Part shown: in pieces, positions 50,377 to 60,135 of the stretch
Layout: each line of letters begins with the position of its first letter
Numbering within the stretch: position 1 is the stretch's first letter
From: Clostridia bacterium
Lineage (GTDB): Bacteria; Bacillota; Clostridia; UMGS1883; UMGS1540
NCBI GenBank assembly: GCA_017442155.1
Contig: JAFSAU010000020.1
Span: 1 to 64,000, forward strand
Reading direction: 5' to 3'
DNA: 64,000 bases
Notes under the pieces: model-generated
Database searches by the model: none
What the model was told of the DNA's origin: nothing
What the model saw: only the letters and a program-made list of their open reading frames with translations
Program-made: the position numbers and the translations under genes

Positions 50377-51186
50377 TCAGGCAAACATCTCCCGGTATTC
50401 TTCGGGACAAATACCAATTTGCTTTTCAAAAAAAGCCCGGAAATGGTATATAGTGGAAAAGCCAAACTTTTTCCCGATAGCTCCGACAGACATATCCGTT
50501 TTCCGAAGGAGCTTTGCGGCCTCCGTTGCCCGCAGATGCGCCAGATATTTCATGGGCGAAAGCCCCATCTGTTCCTTGAATTTTGTGGAAAAATAGGTAG
50601 GGTTTAAATGGACGGAGGCGGCAAGCGTCTCAAGGGGAATATCCTCTGTAAGATGCGCCTGCATATAGCGGATTATATCTAAAAACTCCTGCTTTGCTTT
50701 CGCATAGGATATACGTGCCTGCATGTAAATAGAACAAACCCGTGTAAGCTCAGCACACCAAAGGGCACGGTGCGGCAGATTATCCAAAGTTTCTTCGGGA
50801 AACATCATATTTTCGTAGATACGCATAATTTCTTCCGCCTTATCCGGAAGGGAAACCACATGATGTGCTTCGTCAAATCCGTAATAGGAAAATAAGTCTT
50901 CACCATCGGTTTCGGCATAAAACTCAAAGGAAATCAGGCGAAGCTCTGTGTTCGGCAGTGTCCAGCAGGCGAAAGGGATGTTTGCAGGAGAAAGTGCCAT
51001 CTGGTGTTTTTTTACAATATAACAATGTTCTCCCACCGTATACGCAAAGGAGCCTTCGAGCACAAAGAAAAGTCGGTGTGCATTATGAAAAAGAAATTTT
51101 CCACCCCAACGGCGCGTACAATCCTGTAGCTTGGGCATGGAAGGATGAATGGTAATGTTTTTGGGATTTACATCCAGATTTTTCAT
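50377..51186 (-). CDS. AraC-family transcriptional regulator
   Basis: 269 residues. The N-terminal half is a cupin-like sugar-sensing domain (LFFVLEGSFAYTVGEHCYIVKKHQ); the C-terminal 100 residues carry two AraC helix-turn-helix units (IPLETLAASVHLNPTYFSTKFKEQ, MSVGAIGKKFGFSTIYHFRAFFEKQIG). GAGAGG precedes the ATG. It is divergent from the secreted-protein run starting at 51442 and is its likely regulator. Confidence 0.9.
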   Translation of the reverse strand: MKNLDVNPKNITIHPSMPKLQDCTRRWGGKFLFHNAHRLFFVLEGSFAYTVGEHCYIVKKHQMALSPANIPFACWTLPNTELRLISFEFYAETDGEDLFSYYGFDEAHHVVSLPDKAEEIMRIYENMMFPEETLDNLPHRALWCAELTRVCSIYMQARISYAKAKQEFLDIIRYMQAHLTEDIPLETLAASVHLNPTYFSTKFKEQMGLSPMKYLAHLRATEAAKLLRKTDMSVGAIGKKFGFSTIYHFRAFFEKQIGICPEEYREMFA

Positions 51187-51229
51187 GCGTTTATCCTCTC
51201 GATATTCATGGTATTTTACCCTTTAATTC

Positions 51230-51259
51230 AGTATAGCAGAAAGTGGGATGTTTTGTCAA
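51230..51259 (-). promoter_or_regulatory. Promoter of the AraC gene at 50377-51186
   Basis: Minus-strand TTGACA (51254-51259), 18-base spacer, TATACT (51230-51235). Confidence 0.7.
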
Positions 51260-51369
51260 GTCTAAAATTAAAGAAAAAAATCTAAAAGCAGAGAAAAATA
51301 ATTAAAAAACCCCGAAATTTAAAAGCTTTCATACCTGAAATCGGAGAAGAAAACATGAAAACGCCAGCG

Positions 51370-51398
51370 TTGACTTTCGGTGGGATGTGTAGTATGAT
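51370..51398 (+). promoter_or_regulatory. Promoter of the secreted-protein run
   Basis: TTGACT (51370-51375), 17-base spacer, TATGAT (51393-51398), 44 bases before the ATG at 51442. Confidence 0.65.
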
Positions 51399-51441
51399 AA
51401 ATGCGTGTAGCAAACACAAAAATTTAGAGAGGTGATTTACA

Positions 51442-53190
51442 ATGAAAACAACAAGAAGAGTTTGGAGCATGGTGCTTTGCATGAGTTTGGTGATAGCAAT
51501 GCTATGTATCATGCCAGCAGCGGCAACAGATGCGTACGCAGATTGGACGTTTACAAACGGTCAGGCGAAACCGGAGGGTGATTCACCTGAAGGCGGCAAC
51601 TACCTGGAGCTGACAGCAGATTTCGGCAACAAGACTACGGCGGCGGCACAGAAGAACTACTTTGACATCACGCCCGGTAAGCTGAATGTGCTGTCCTTCT
51701 ACTACAAATCGGGCGTGGACGGACTCGCCCAGCTTACCATGTATGAGCGGAAAGAGGATAACACCAGTAACGGAACGTATACGCTGCGGCTCCCCGGAAC
51801 CGGAGACAAATGGGAAAAATGCTCGTATGGCTTTGTCCCGGAAGAAGACGGCGTTAAGGTTACCCTTCGTCTGTTAGCGGATTATCAATTTGCAGAGAAG
51901 GCAAATGTTGTTTGCTACGATGGTGTGAAGGTTGAAGAGGTGGCTGACGGCGTGATGACAATTCCGGCCGGTGAAACAGGCTACCATGGTCTTAGCAACA
52001 GCATAGCGGAGAAGGATGACAAGATTATGGTAACCGGTCAGATAAAAGTCGGTGCGGATGAGGCAGTGAAAATAGCGGTGCAGCTTGACAGCGTTGTGAG
52101 CGAGGAAGATATGGCCAGCAAGAATCTGACGACCCGGTGGCAGGATTTTTCCGTTTCCGGAATCACCTACCTGAAGAAGGGTACGGCTTTAAAGCTTGTC
52201 GCAGGCACGTCGGCACTTTCCTTGCAGAAGGTGAAGTTCGAGAAGGATGCCAACCTTCTGCCCGAAGCCAGCATGGAGGACACGTCTAAAATCGGCTGGG
52301 ATACCAGCTATACATGGGTAAAAACAAATACGATTGATGGGAAAACGAAAACAGATGACACAAACAACACGGTAGGCTATAAAACAGATGGCAACTGTCC
52401 TGACGGAAATTCATATCTGTATATGGGCGAAGGAACTAGTAAGGGATACATTTACCTGAATCGTATTCATACTATTTTAGACGATACAACCTTCAATAAA
52501 CGGTATCTGTTTTCCGTTTGGTATAAAACCAGTACGGATAAGGGACAGATCAGAATAATTCAAAGAGACAATACTACTAGCAAAGTCGAACATTTTATGC
52601 CGCACTTGAAGCTGGCAAACACAAACGGCGAGTGGAGACGACTCGAAGTTGTGATTGAAAGGACTCCGATGGAACTCTATAATTTTCAAATCCAGCTTGG
52701 CACTATCACCAGCACCCAAAAGCTCAGTGCAGGTGAGTATGTCTGCTTTGACGCCGTATCCCTGGTGCCGCTTGCGGAAGGGAAACTCGGTTTCTACAAC
52801 GATACGACTACACTTATTAAAGAGGATGACAATAATAAGTATAGTCTTTCCGATACGTATAGCAACGTGCTGGGAGATGCAGTGGACACGCTGGACGGTG
52901 CGACCGAAGTCACAGCTGTTTACGCTGACGGCAGTATAAACAGTGTTTCTGCTAACAAGATTTCCACAAAGAGCGTACTGCTTGCTGCATACAATAGGGA
53001 CAGCAACAATGTACTGCAGCTGACAGACGTAAGCTTCAGCACGGTGGACGCTGCGGCCACAACGGTGCAGTATCCTACGGCAACACTGGACGTAAGCGGG
53101 CTCAGTGAAGGCACAGAAATCCGCGCCTTTGTTTGGAATGGCATTTCTGGACTGAATGCCCTTGAAAAGGCAGTAAAAGCAACAAAATAA
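51442..53190 (+). CDS. Secreted multi-domain carbohydrate-binding-like protein
   Basis: 582 residues. A signal peptide of about 33 residues (basic start, LCMSLVIAMLCIMPAAATDAYA) precedes beta-rich jelly-roll-like modules at about 34-172, 175-270 and 272-450, resembling CBM4/9-type domains (YLELTADFGNK, ISFYYKSG-like and VCFDAVSLVP closing strands). The last 125 residues resemble a domain found at the C-terminus of many secreted Firmicute proteins (TEIRAFVWNGISGLNALEKAV). There is no catalytic domain and no sortase or SLH anchor. AGAGAGGTG precedes the ATG. As first gene of the run it probably captures the polymer acted on by the next two products. Confidence 0.75.
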   Translation: MKTTRRVWSMVLCMSLVIAMLCIMPAAATDAYADWTFTNGQAKPEGDSPEGGNYLELTADFGNKTTAAAQKNYFDITPGKLNVLSFYYKSGVDGLAQLTMYERKEDNTSNGTYTLRLPGTGDKWEKCSYGFVPEEDGVKVTLRLLADYQFAEKANVVCYDGVKVEEVADGVMTIPAGETGYHGLSNSIAEKDDKIMVTGQIKVGADEAVKIAVQLDSVVSEEDMASKNLTTRWQDFSVSGITYLKKGTALKLVAGTSALSLQKVKFEKDANLLPEASMEDTSKIGWDTSYTWVKTNTIDGKTKTDDTNNTVGYKTDGNCPDGNSYLYMGEGTSKGYIYLNRIHTILDDTTFNKRYLFSVWYKTSTDKGQIRIIQRDNTTSKVEHFMPHLKLANTNGEWRRLEVVIERTPMELYNFQIQLGTITSTQKLSAGEYVCFDAVSLVPLAEGKLGFYNDTTTLIKEDDNNKYSLSDTYSNVLGDAVDTLDGATEVTAVYADGSINSVSANKISTKSVLLAAYNRDSNNVLQLTDVSFSTVDAAATTVQYPTATLDVSGLSEGTEIRAFVWNGISGLNALEKAVKATK

Positions 53191-53211
53191 TAAAGCGAAG
53201 GAGTGTACGGC

Positions 53212-56200
53212 ATGAAAAAGCTTACGAGCATATTTTTAACGATTTTGATGCTTCTTTCCCTCGGGCTTACCTGCCCGGCAGCAGAAGAAACAATGGAATA
53301 TATACTTAACGGTGGTTTTGAAGCGTGGGCAAATGAATCGGCACTGAAAAACTGGAAGGTCACATCCTCCAAGGCCACAAATCCGGTCATTGCAGCCATA
53401 GACGGGGCGGCAGAGGGCGAAAAGGCACTAAAGCTTGCTTCCGATGAAGGGCAGATTTTGGTCAGTCAGTCATTTGCGGTAATTCCCGGAAAGGAATATA
53501 CCCTTTCCTATCAGGTGAAAATGATACAAGATCTCAAGGGCGCAAACGTAAAATTTGAGTTTTATCATATTGATGAAGAAGGAAACAAAACATATCAGGG
53601 TGACCAGGGCGGCACATTTCAGGATGTAAGTAAAGGCAGATGGACGGAAAAAACAATTAAATTTACGGCAGATGCCGGGAAAAAGGTAAACAATGTAAGT
53701 GTTATTTTCCGCATTTACGGTGGCGAATATCATTGGGACAGCTTTTCTTTAATCGGCCCCAAAATCGCGGATGAGCCACCTATTGCGAACGACAATATTT
53801 TACCTGCCTACGGCGATACCGCAAATTTAATCACAAACCCCGGGCTTGAATCCCAAGGTAACTCCGGCAGTGTAGAAGGCTGGAAGCCCTATAAAAACAA
53901 ATGGGAAGATAACGCCTTTGTTTCGGTAGATAAAGAAGTAAAATATGAAGGCGAAAACAGCGTAAAGATTGAAACTGCAACCGGTGGAAACCCGTGGGTA
54001 GCCCAGACCATTTCGGTAGAGCCGAATACAACCTATCAGCTTTCCGCCTGGGTGCGCCAACTGGGTCTTGCAACCAATGCGAGAAACACTCGTTTTAAAG
54101 TAGAGTATTATACCTCCATGGATACGAGTGACGCTACATATCTGCGGCAGTCCAGAACATCCTTTGATATTACCCCGACGAGTGAGAAGCAGTGGCAACA
54201 GGCGGAAATGACCTTCACCACAATTGACAAGACGGCGGCGGTTGTCATATATTGCCGTCTGTATGCTACCGTGGGTACAGTATGGTTTGACAATGTAGAG
54301 CTTCGCCAGGTAAGCGGCGTAAATCCCATTATGGTGAATACTGACCAGTATTTCTATTATCCGGATATTGAAACAGGGTACGCCGAGGCAAGCCTGGTCA
54401 CGAAGTTTGCTGAAGAAAATCGGACAGGAAGTGTTGACTTTACCCTCCTTGCACCCGACAAGACCACGGTTTTGAAGGAACAGACAGGGACAAAGTTTAC
54501 TGACGATGCTGCATATTTTGAGTATCCCATTTCCCTGCTTCCCCAAAAGAAAACCGCCTATTATGTAAGAGCAACCTTAAAAGATGCCGAAGGGAACGTA
54601 GTTGATACGGCAGAAATGGATATTTACTGCTATGACCGTCCGGCAAAGCTGAACGAAAAAGGCGAGTGGCTTGAGAACGGCAAGCCGTGGCAGGGTACCA
54701 TTGGATATCACGTGAAGGAAACGATGCTGGATGAGGTGCTGCCTCTGGGTATCAATCTGATGCAGGTTGGATATGGCTTTGCAGGAACCTACAAAACGGG
54801 CGGCAAGGAGGGGCTGAAAAAAACATTGGATGACCTTGCGGCACGAGGGATGAAGGGTGTGGTTTGTCTTTATGCAGGTATGAAGCCGGCAGCACATCCG
54901 GATAATATTGAAAACACAAAGGCACTCGTGGCAGACTTTATTGACCATCCAGCAATTTACGCATATGCCACCATGGATGAACCCTTTGCACAGATTCCCA
55001 ATCCCGAATATTACCTGAAGGAATCCTACAAGGCGATTCGCGAGATTGATGACGTGCATCCCGTCTACATGCTGGATGCAAGCCCTGAAGAGTTTGAAGC
55101 GGGTGCAAAGCTCTGTGATATTTTTGTAAACGATGCGTATCCTGCAAAAATAGGAACAGCGGCACCGAGACCTGCACAGCATACGGCACGTGCACGCCGT
55201 TTCACAGAACGGTACGGCAAACCCGTCATCATGGTACAGCAGACATTTACCTATGTTGGGTTTACACCGGATAATGCAGACCTCAGAAGCCAATGGTATC
55301 AGACCCTTTTTGAAGAGGCACACGTTACAGGCTGGTATGAATATAACGGTGCAACCGGTATTATAAACAACGAAGCGTGGAAAGCATACCTGACCGAATT
55401 TGCAAAAGAAGAACAAGCGCTTTCCTACGAGCTTTTCGGCCAAAGCAGTACTTGTCCGGTTTATAATCGATTTGAGAATGCACAGTATGGCTATAAGAGC
55501 GTGGTAAAAGATGGCGACCTGTATATTATGGTACTGAATCTCACGCAGGATAAAGACTTGGATGTCAAGGTTTCGCTCAAAAGCCGAAACGGTCTGGTTA
55601 CTGCTTCGGGCGAAGTAGAAGAACTGTATGCCATAGGGGAAGGTGCAAAACCGAAGATAGAAAACGATACGCTCACGGTCTCCATACCCTTCTCCGAGGT
55701 GGGACTCTTGAAAATCCGTGGCGCAAACATTGACCCTGCGGCACTGGAAGCAGAAAGCTTTGCAGACCTTGCCGGATACGAGTGGGCGGCAGAGGCAATT
55801 GAAACAATGTATCGTGAGGATGTAGCCAACGCCAGAGGGGACAGAGCCTATGACCCTGCTGCTCCCATCACCCGTGGCGAATTTGCAAGCTTCCTTATCC
55901 GTGCACTGGATCTCGGTTTGGTGCCGATAGATGAGGTGGATTCCATGTTTACGGATGTTTTGGAGGATGCCCCGTATTATACGGAAGTAAAAACCGGAAA
56001 ATTCTATAACATTCTTCGCGGCATGGGAGATAACAGCTTTAATCCCGAAGCTCCCATCACCCGTCAGGATCTCATGGTGATTTGCGCACGTGGTCTGCAT
56101 GAAGCTATGAAAATGGGATCCGGTACCGCCGACCTTTCTGTCTTCTCTGATCAAGCGTTAGTTGCAGACTATGCAAAGAGTGCGGTCGCGGAAATGATTG

Positions 56201-56304
56201 AAGAAGGCATTATAAAGGGGAATGCCGATGGTACACTGAATCCACTCGGTAACACTACCCGTGCAGAAGCGGCAGTGATTATGCAGAGAATTGCGGTGAG
56301 ATAA
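53212..56304 (+). CDS. S-layer-anchored TIM-barrel (glycoside hydrolase-like) protein with two carbohydrate-binding-like modules
   Basis: 1030 residues. Signal peptide (about 1-22), jelly-roll module 1 (about 24-185), module 2 (about 200-375), an Ig-like strand region (about 380-475), a TIM-barrel core (about 480-750), a beta domain (about 760-840) and three SLH repeats (about 847-900, 911-967, 975-1030; each with an ITRGE/ITRQD/TTRAE motif) that bind cell-wall polymer. The core has HPAIYAYATMDEPF with E590 as a clan-A-like acid/base candidate, and GWYEYNG with E710 as a possible nucleophile. I cannot place it in a numbered hydrolase family. The start is the ATG at 53212 after AAGGAG. Confidence 0.8.
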   Translation: MKKLTSIFLTILMLLSLGLTCPAAEETMEYILNGGFEAWANESALKNWKVTSSKATNPVIAAIDGAAEGEKALKLASDEGQILVSQSFAVIPGKEYTLSYQVKMIQDLKGANVKFEFYHIDEEGNKTYQGDQGGTFQDVSKGRWTEKTIKFTADAGKKVNNVSVIFRIYGGEYHWDSFSLIGPKIADEPPIANDNILPAYGDTANLITNPGLESQGNSGSVEGWKPYKNKWEDNAFVSVDKEVKYEGENSVKIETATGGNPWVAQTISVEPNTTYQLSAWVRQLGLATNARNTRFKVEYYTSMDTSDATYLRQSRTSFDITPTSEKQWQQAEMTFTTIDKTAAVVIYCRLYATVGTVWFDNVELRQVSGVNPIMVNTDQYFYYPDIETGYAEASLVTKFAEENRTGSVDFTLLAPDKTTVLKEQTGTKFTDDAAYFEYPISLLPQKKTAYYVRATLKDAEGNVVDTAEMDIYCYDRPAKLNEKGEWLENGKPWQGTIGYHVKETMLDEVLPLGINLMQVGYGFAGTYKTGGKEGLKKTLDDLAARGMKGVVCLYAGMKPAAHPDNIENTKALVADFIDHPAIYAYATMDEPFAQIPNPEYYLKESYKAIREIDDVHPVYMLDASPEEFEAGAKLCDIFVNDAYPAKIGTAAPRPAQHTARARRFTERYGKPVIMVQQTFTYVGFTPDNADLRSQWYQTLFEEAHVTGWYEYNGATGIINNEAWKAYLTEFAKEEQALSYELFGQSSTCPVYNRFENAQYGYKSVVKDGDLYIMVLNLTQDKDLDVKVSLKSRNGLVTASGEVEELYAIGEGAKPKIENDTLTVSIPFSEVGLLKIRGANIDPAALEAESFADLAGYEWAAEAIETMYREDVANARGDRAYDPAAPITRGEFASFLIRALDLGLVPIDEVDSMFTDVLEDAPYYTEVKTGKFYNILRGMGDNSFNPEAPITRQDLMVICARGLHEAMKMGSGTADLSVFSDQALVADYAKSAVAEMIEEGIIKGNADGTLNPLGNTTRAEAAVIMQRIAVR

Positions 56305-56308
56305 GAAA

Positions 56309-58708
56309 ATGAAAAAATTTGCTATTTTAATTGCAATCCTCATGGCGCTCGGAAGTTTTCCGGGCGCCATGGCGGCAGAAACGAAAAATTTATATACTAC
56401 CAATGCAGACTTTGAAATATGGACCGGCGGCAAATGCACCGGCTGGAGCGGGTCAAGCGAAGCATGGGGAACTGCGCTTTCCGAAAGTACAGAAATACAA
56501 CATACCAAGGAAAAAGCACTCAAAATGCTGCCCGACAAGGGAAAATCCGTCTATGTGTATCAACCGGCCACCGTATTGTCCGGCACTGCGTATTCATTTT
56601 CCTTTTGGTTTTACGGTATGGCAGACAAAACAAATGCCGGCAATGTGGAAATTGCGTTTGAATATAGAAATGCAAACAACACGTCAGCCGGTCCGACCGT
56701 AAGGGTGAAGCCCGAAATTTCCGAAAACGAAGCATGGCTGCAGCTTTCGGCGAGCACGGAAACGCCGCTGGAATGTGAAATCTTGCGAGCGGTCATATAT
56801 GTATATGCGCCCGGCGGCGGATATGTGGATGATGCCGCGCTTATCCGGACAGGCGAGCCGAAGCATGGAGAGGCTTCCACAGACAAAATTTTCTATTATA
56901 AGGAAGAAATACAGCCGGATGCTATGGGGGAGGCTGCGGTGACGCTGAACCCCTACTATGCACCGGAAGATTTTAAGGCAAGTATCTCCTGGCAGGACGC
57001 CACCGGCGCATGGCACGAAAGCGAGCGAAAGGCATTTATGGCGGACGGGACCGCAAATTTGCCGTATCCGTTGGAAGGTCTTACGCAGGTGAAAAAGACA
57101 TACGCCTTAAAGGCGCACATCTATGCATCGAACGCTTTAAACGCTTCTGCCCCGCTCTGGTCGGAGGAAAAGGCAATTTATGTCTATAACAGACCGCTCT
57201 CCTTAGATGAAAACGGGAATTACAGACGCATACAGTATGATACGACGGGAAACCCGGTGAAAAACGGCGAAGCATATGTTTTGGAGGGTGAAATTTTTCA
57301 ACCTACGCTGGCGTACCATGTATCGCAGCCAAAGGCGGATACACCAAAAGCGGACAATATGTATTTGCAGGCACAGCTTGCAGGCGTAAATGTGGTACAG
57401 CTTTCCTCCTATTATGCCGACCCCGGGAGAATTGAAGCGGCACTGGATATTTGCATGGAATATAATCTGATGGCACTTATATGCTTGTATCGAAGCAATG
57501 TGCCTGCGGGAAATACAACAGAACTTCTGAAAAATTCCAGGGGCGAATTTACCACGAATGCGGACAATACAAAAGAGGTTGTGGAAATTGCAAAGCATCA
57601 TCCGGCCACCTTTGCCTATGCCGTAAAAGACGAGCCCTTTTCCCATATGACGCCTACCATGTATGCGGATTTGGAAAATTCCTATAAAATCATACGGGAT
57701 ATTGACGACGTACATCCGGTATATATTGTGGACGATGCGGACGTGGTGCAGCTTGCCAAATATACGGATATCATGGCAATTGATCCGTATCCGAAGAGTC
57801 CGGCAGAAAGCGGAACACATGTAGCGGCCCGTACCAAGATTGCGGTAGAAGCGGCGAGAGAACAAAAGCCGGTATATGCGATTTTGCAGGCATTTTGCTA
57901 TGGGGATACGGATAATGATGGCATACACGATTATTTTCCTACATGGAAAGAAATACGGCACATGTGGTACCAAGCGCTTGCGGCGGGGGCAAAAGCTGTA
58001 GGCTACTATGCTTTCGATGACCCTTTAGGGGAAACCGGAGATAAGAAAACCACAATTAATGAAACCGAGCTTTGGGACGGCATGACAGAATTTTCGAAAA
58101 GCGAGATGGGAAAAAGCTACGGATTTTTTCGGGAAAGCACTTTGATTGAGCAGTATGAGAGCGAGGCGGAGAATGGAACGGCATGGAGCGTACAGCTCCG
58201 AAAAAAGGATGGAGAGACCTTTGCTCTCATACTTTCTAAAAGCAGTGCATCACAAAGCCAAACTACGGTGCAGATTTCTCCGGAGAAGATTCGTGAGGTT
58301 TCTTTAGGAGACGGTGAAAGTGTAACGGACATCACGGGAACTTCCTGGATCCTCTCACTGACAGGAAGCAATGCAGATGTTTTTCGTCTTAGGGAAGCGG
58401 ATATGAGTTTAACTCAAAACGGTCGCCTCGTATCAGCTGTCCGTGCCGGTGCAAGTGTCCGTGCAGAAGTGACGGCAGAGGGAATGCCGGGTGTGAAAAA
58501 ATCTTTTGTTATGGCCATATACGGTGCAAATAATAAGAAAAAGGAACTTTTAGACTGCACAATAGTAGCAGACGGGGATGGTACGTTACAATTTTCGGAA
58601 AATATTCGTCTACCGGAAATACCGGGTGCCACGGAATTAAAACTCCTGCTGTTGACTTCTGGATTTCCAAGTGCGGATTTTGCTGTATACAGTGCAAAAA
58701 TAGAATGA
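56309..58708 (+). CDS. Secreted TIM-barrel (glycoside hydrolase-like) protein, paralogue without SLH repeats
   Basis: 799 residues. Signal peptide (about 1-22, FAILIAILMALGSFPGAMA), one jelly-roll module (about 24-185), an Ig-like region (about 195-300), the TIM barrel (about 325-620) and a C-terminal beta domain. The barrel matches the upstream protein: HPATFAYAVKDEPF (E442) and IRDIDDVHPVYIVD versus IREIDDVHPVYMLD. At the strand where the paralogue has GWYEYNG this one reads GYYAFDDPLG, without the Glu. The ATG is four bases after the upstream stop with a weak GGTGAG site, suggesting coupling. Loosely secreted, with no anchor seen. Confidence 0.78.
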   Translation: MKKFAILIAILMALGSFPGAMAAETKNLYTTNADFEIWTGGKCTGWSGSSEAWGTALSESTEIQHTKEKALKMLPDKGKSVYVYQPATVLSGTAYSFSFWFYGMADKTNAGNVEIAFEYRNANNTSAGPTVRVKPEISENEAWLQLSASTETPLECEILRAVIYVYAPGGGYVDDAALIRTGEPKHGEASTDKIFYYKEEIQPDAMGEAAVTLNPYYAPEDFKASISWQDATGAWHESERKAFMADGTANLPYPLEGLTQVKKTYALKAHIYASNALNASAPLWSEEKAIYVYNRPLSLDENGNYRRIQYDTTGNPVKNGEAYVLEGEIFQPTLAYHVSQPKADTPKADNMYLQAQLAGVNVVQLSSYYADPGRIEAALDICMEYNLMALICLYRSNVPAGNTTELLKNSRGEFTTNADNTKEVVEIAKHHPATFAYAVKDEPFSHMTPTMYADLENSYKIIRDIDDVHPVYIVDDADVVQLAKYTDIMAIDPYPKSPAESGTHVAARTKIAVEAAREQKPVYAILQAFCYGDTDNDGIHDYFPTWKEIRHMWYQALAAGAKAVGYYAFDDPLGETGDKKTTINETELWDGMTEFSKSEMGKSYGFFRESTLIEQYESEAENGTAWSVQLRKKDGETFALILSKSSASQSQTTVQISPEKIREVSLGDGESVTDITGTSWILSLTGSNADVFRLREADMSLTQNGRLVSAVRAGASVRAEVTAEGMPGVKKSFVMAIYGANNKKKELLDCTIVADGDGTLQFSENIRLPEIPGATELKLLLLTSGFPSADFAVYSAKIE

Positions 58709-58734
58709 ATACGGCAACAAGGAAGGAACGGGAA

Positions 58735-59499
58735 ATGAAAATCATCGACTTTCATACACATCCATTTATTTTGGAAGAGGATAATATAAAACGATATAAG
58801 GAAACGAGTGACAGCACTGATGCGGTAGTATGGGAAGATACGCGTCGGGCAGGAATTGATATTATCTGCGGTGCCGTTCTGCATGTAACGGGGAAAACGA
58901 GCCTTGAAAACATGCAGGTTTCAAATGCCCATGCTCTGCTGCTTGCCCGGGAGCACCCGGGGAAATATGTGCCGGGCATATTGATAAATCCGAATTATAT
59001 TGCAGAATCCTGCGCCGAAATCGATAAAGCCCGGGCGGCTGGAACCTATTTAATCGGCGAAAGCAATCCGAGACGCATGGATTTTAAAGCATACAGTGAT
59101 CCTGCGTATATAGAAATTCTGACATACGGTAAAGAAAAAGGAATGATAGTATCCTGTCATTCCACAACGGAAGATGATATGACCGCACTTTGCGAAGCGA
59201 TTCCGCACATGCCCATTGTGTATGCCCATCCCGGTGAACAGGAGCGCGTGGAAATGCACATTGAAAGAATGAGAACGCACGAAAATGTGTATCTGGATCT
59301 ATCCGGCACCGGACTTTTCCGATACGGAATGCTCCGGCATCTTATAAACAAGGTGGGAAAAGACAGAATTTTGTTTGGAACAGATTATCCGATCTGTAAC
59401 CCTGCAATGTATGTCCACGGTGTTCTGTATGAAAAACTGACAGATGCTGCATATGAGGCAATCTTTTATAAGAATGCCGAGCGGCTTTTAAAGCTGTAA
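58735..59499 (+). CDS. Amidohydrolase family protein (Amidohydro_2 type)
   Basis: 254-residue metal-dependent TIM barrel. Metal ligands appear in order: DFHTHPF (His pair), IGESNPRRM, SCHST, YAHPGEQ and FGTDYPICNP (Asp). Family members hydrolyse or decarboxylate small ring acids and lactones. The start is the ATG at 58735 (MKIIDFHTHP), after GGAAGG; an earlier in-frame start overlaps the upstream stop. It has no signal peptide, so it would act on an imported product of the secreted enzymes. It ends the operon. A paralogue lies at 60677. Confidence 0.87.
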   Translation: MKIIDFHTHPFILEEDNIKRYKETSDSTDAVVWEDTRRAGIDIICGAVLHVTGKTSLENMQVSNAHALLLAREHPGKYVPGILINPNYIAESCAEIDKARAAGTYLIGESNPRRMDFKAYSDPAYIEILTYGKEKGMIVSCHSTTEDDMTALCEAIPHMPIVYAHPGEQERVEMHIERMRTHENVYLDLSGTGLFRYGMLRHLINKVGKDRILFGTDYPICNPAMYVHGVLYEKLTDAAYEAIFYKNAERLLKL

Positions 59500-59550
59500 A
59501 AACACCCCCGGAAGTTAGCTTGAAACATACTAACTTTCGGGGGTGTTTCT
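59499..59550 (+). terminator. Terminator of the secreted-protein run
   Basis: AAACACCCCCG-AAGTTAG pairs with CTAACTT-CGGGGGTGTTT around CTTGAAACATA: a very long stem, then CTCTTCC. Confidence 0.85.
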
Positions 59551-59568
59551 CTTCCACGATTCCTGTGC

Positions 59569-60135
59569 TTACAATCCAAAAATGATTCCTGCCGCCGCTC
59601 CAATTACAACTAACAAAATGGGATGAATTTTTTTGCAGAAATGCTGAAGGGCAAAAAGTACCGCCATAAGAAGAAGTGCAGGAATATTGAAAAGTGCTCC
59701 GATTTTTTCTTCTGCAAGAAATGCTTCCACATGCAGAACGGAAACCTTTAATACCTCTAAAAACGCTGCAAAAATCAATGCGACAACTGCCGGCCGAAGT
59801 CCCAGAAAAGCGGCATCTACAAAGCGGTTGTTCCTGTATTTCTCCATTGCCTTTGCAATAAAAAGTGTAATGAGAAATGCCGGTAAAACAAGGGAAACGG
59901 TCGCTACAAGTGCGCCCGGAAACCCTGCTGTGGAAAAGCCTGCGTACGTTGCCATATTGACACCGATGGGGCCCGGTGTGGATTCTGAAATAGCCAGCAT
60001 GTTGGCAAGGTCGCCTTTGGAAAACCAGCCGTACGTTTCAGAAATTTCATAGAGAAAGGGAAGTGTGGCAAGTCCGCCGCCAATAGCGAAAAGTCCCGTT
60101 TTTAAAAAAGAAAGAAACAGCTGTAAATATATCAT
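59569..60135 (-). CDS. Chromate transporter family protein, half-size (second of pair)
   Basis: 188-residue membrane protein of the short ChrA type. Family features are LKTGLFAIGGGLATLPFLYE and SESTPGPIGVNMATYAGFSTAG, with hydrophobic segments to the C-terminus. Full-length ChrA has two such halves; here they are separate genes that overlap by four bases (60132-60135) and probably pair. They may move chromate or another oxyanion; the native substrate is unknown. Confidence 0.9.
   Translation of the reverse strand: MIYLQLFLSFLKTGLFAIGGGLATLPFLYEISETYGWFSKGDLANMLAISESTPGPIGVNMATYAGFSTAGFPGALVATVSLVLPAFLITLFIAKAMEKYRNNRFVDAAFLGLRPAVVALIFAAFLEVLKVSVLHVEAFLAEEKIGALFNIPALLLMAVLFALQHFCKKIHPILLVVIGAAAGIIFGL

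Noticed and set aside
54577..56154. A 525-codon minus-strand open frame opposite the SLH protein
   Set aside because: It has no recognisable domain or start signal, while the plus strand encodes a continuous multi-domain protein with three SLH repeats.
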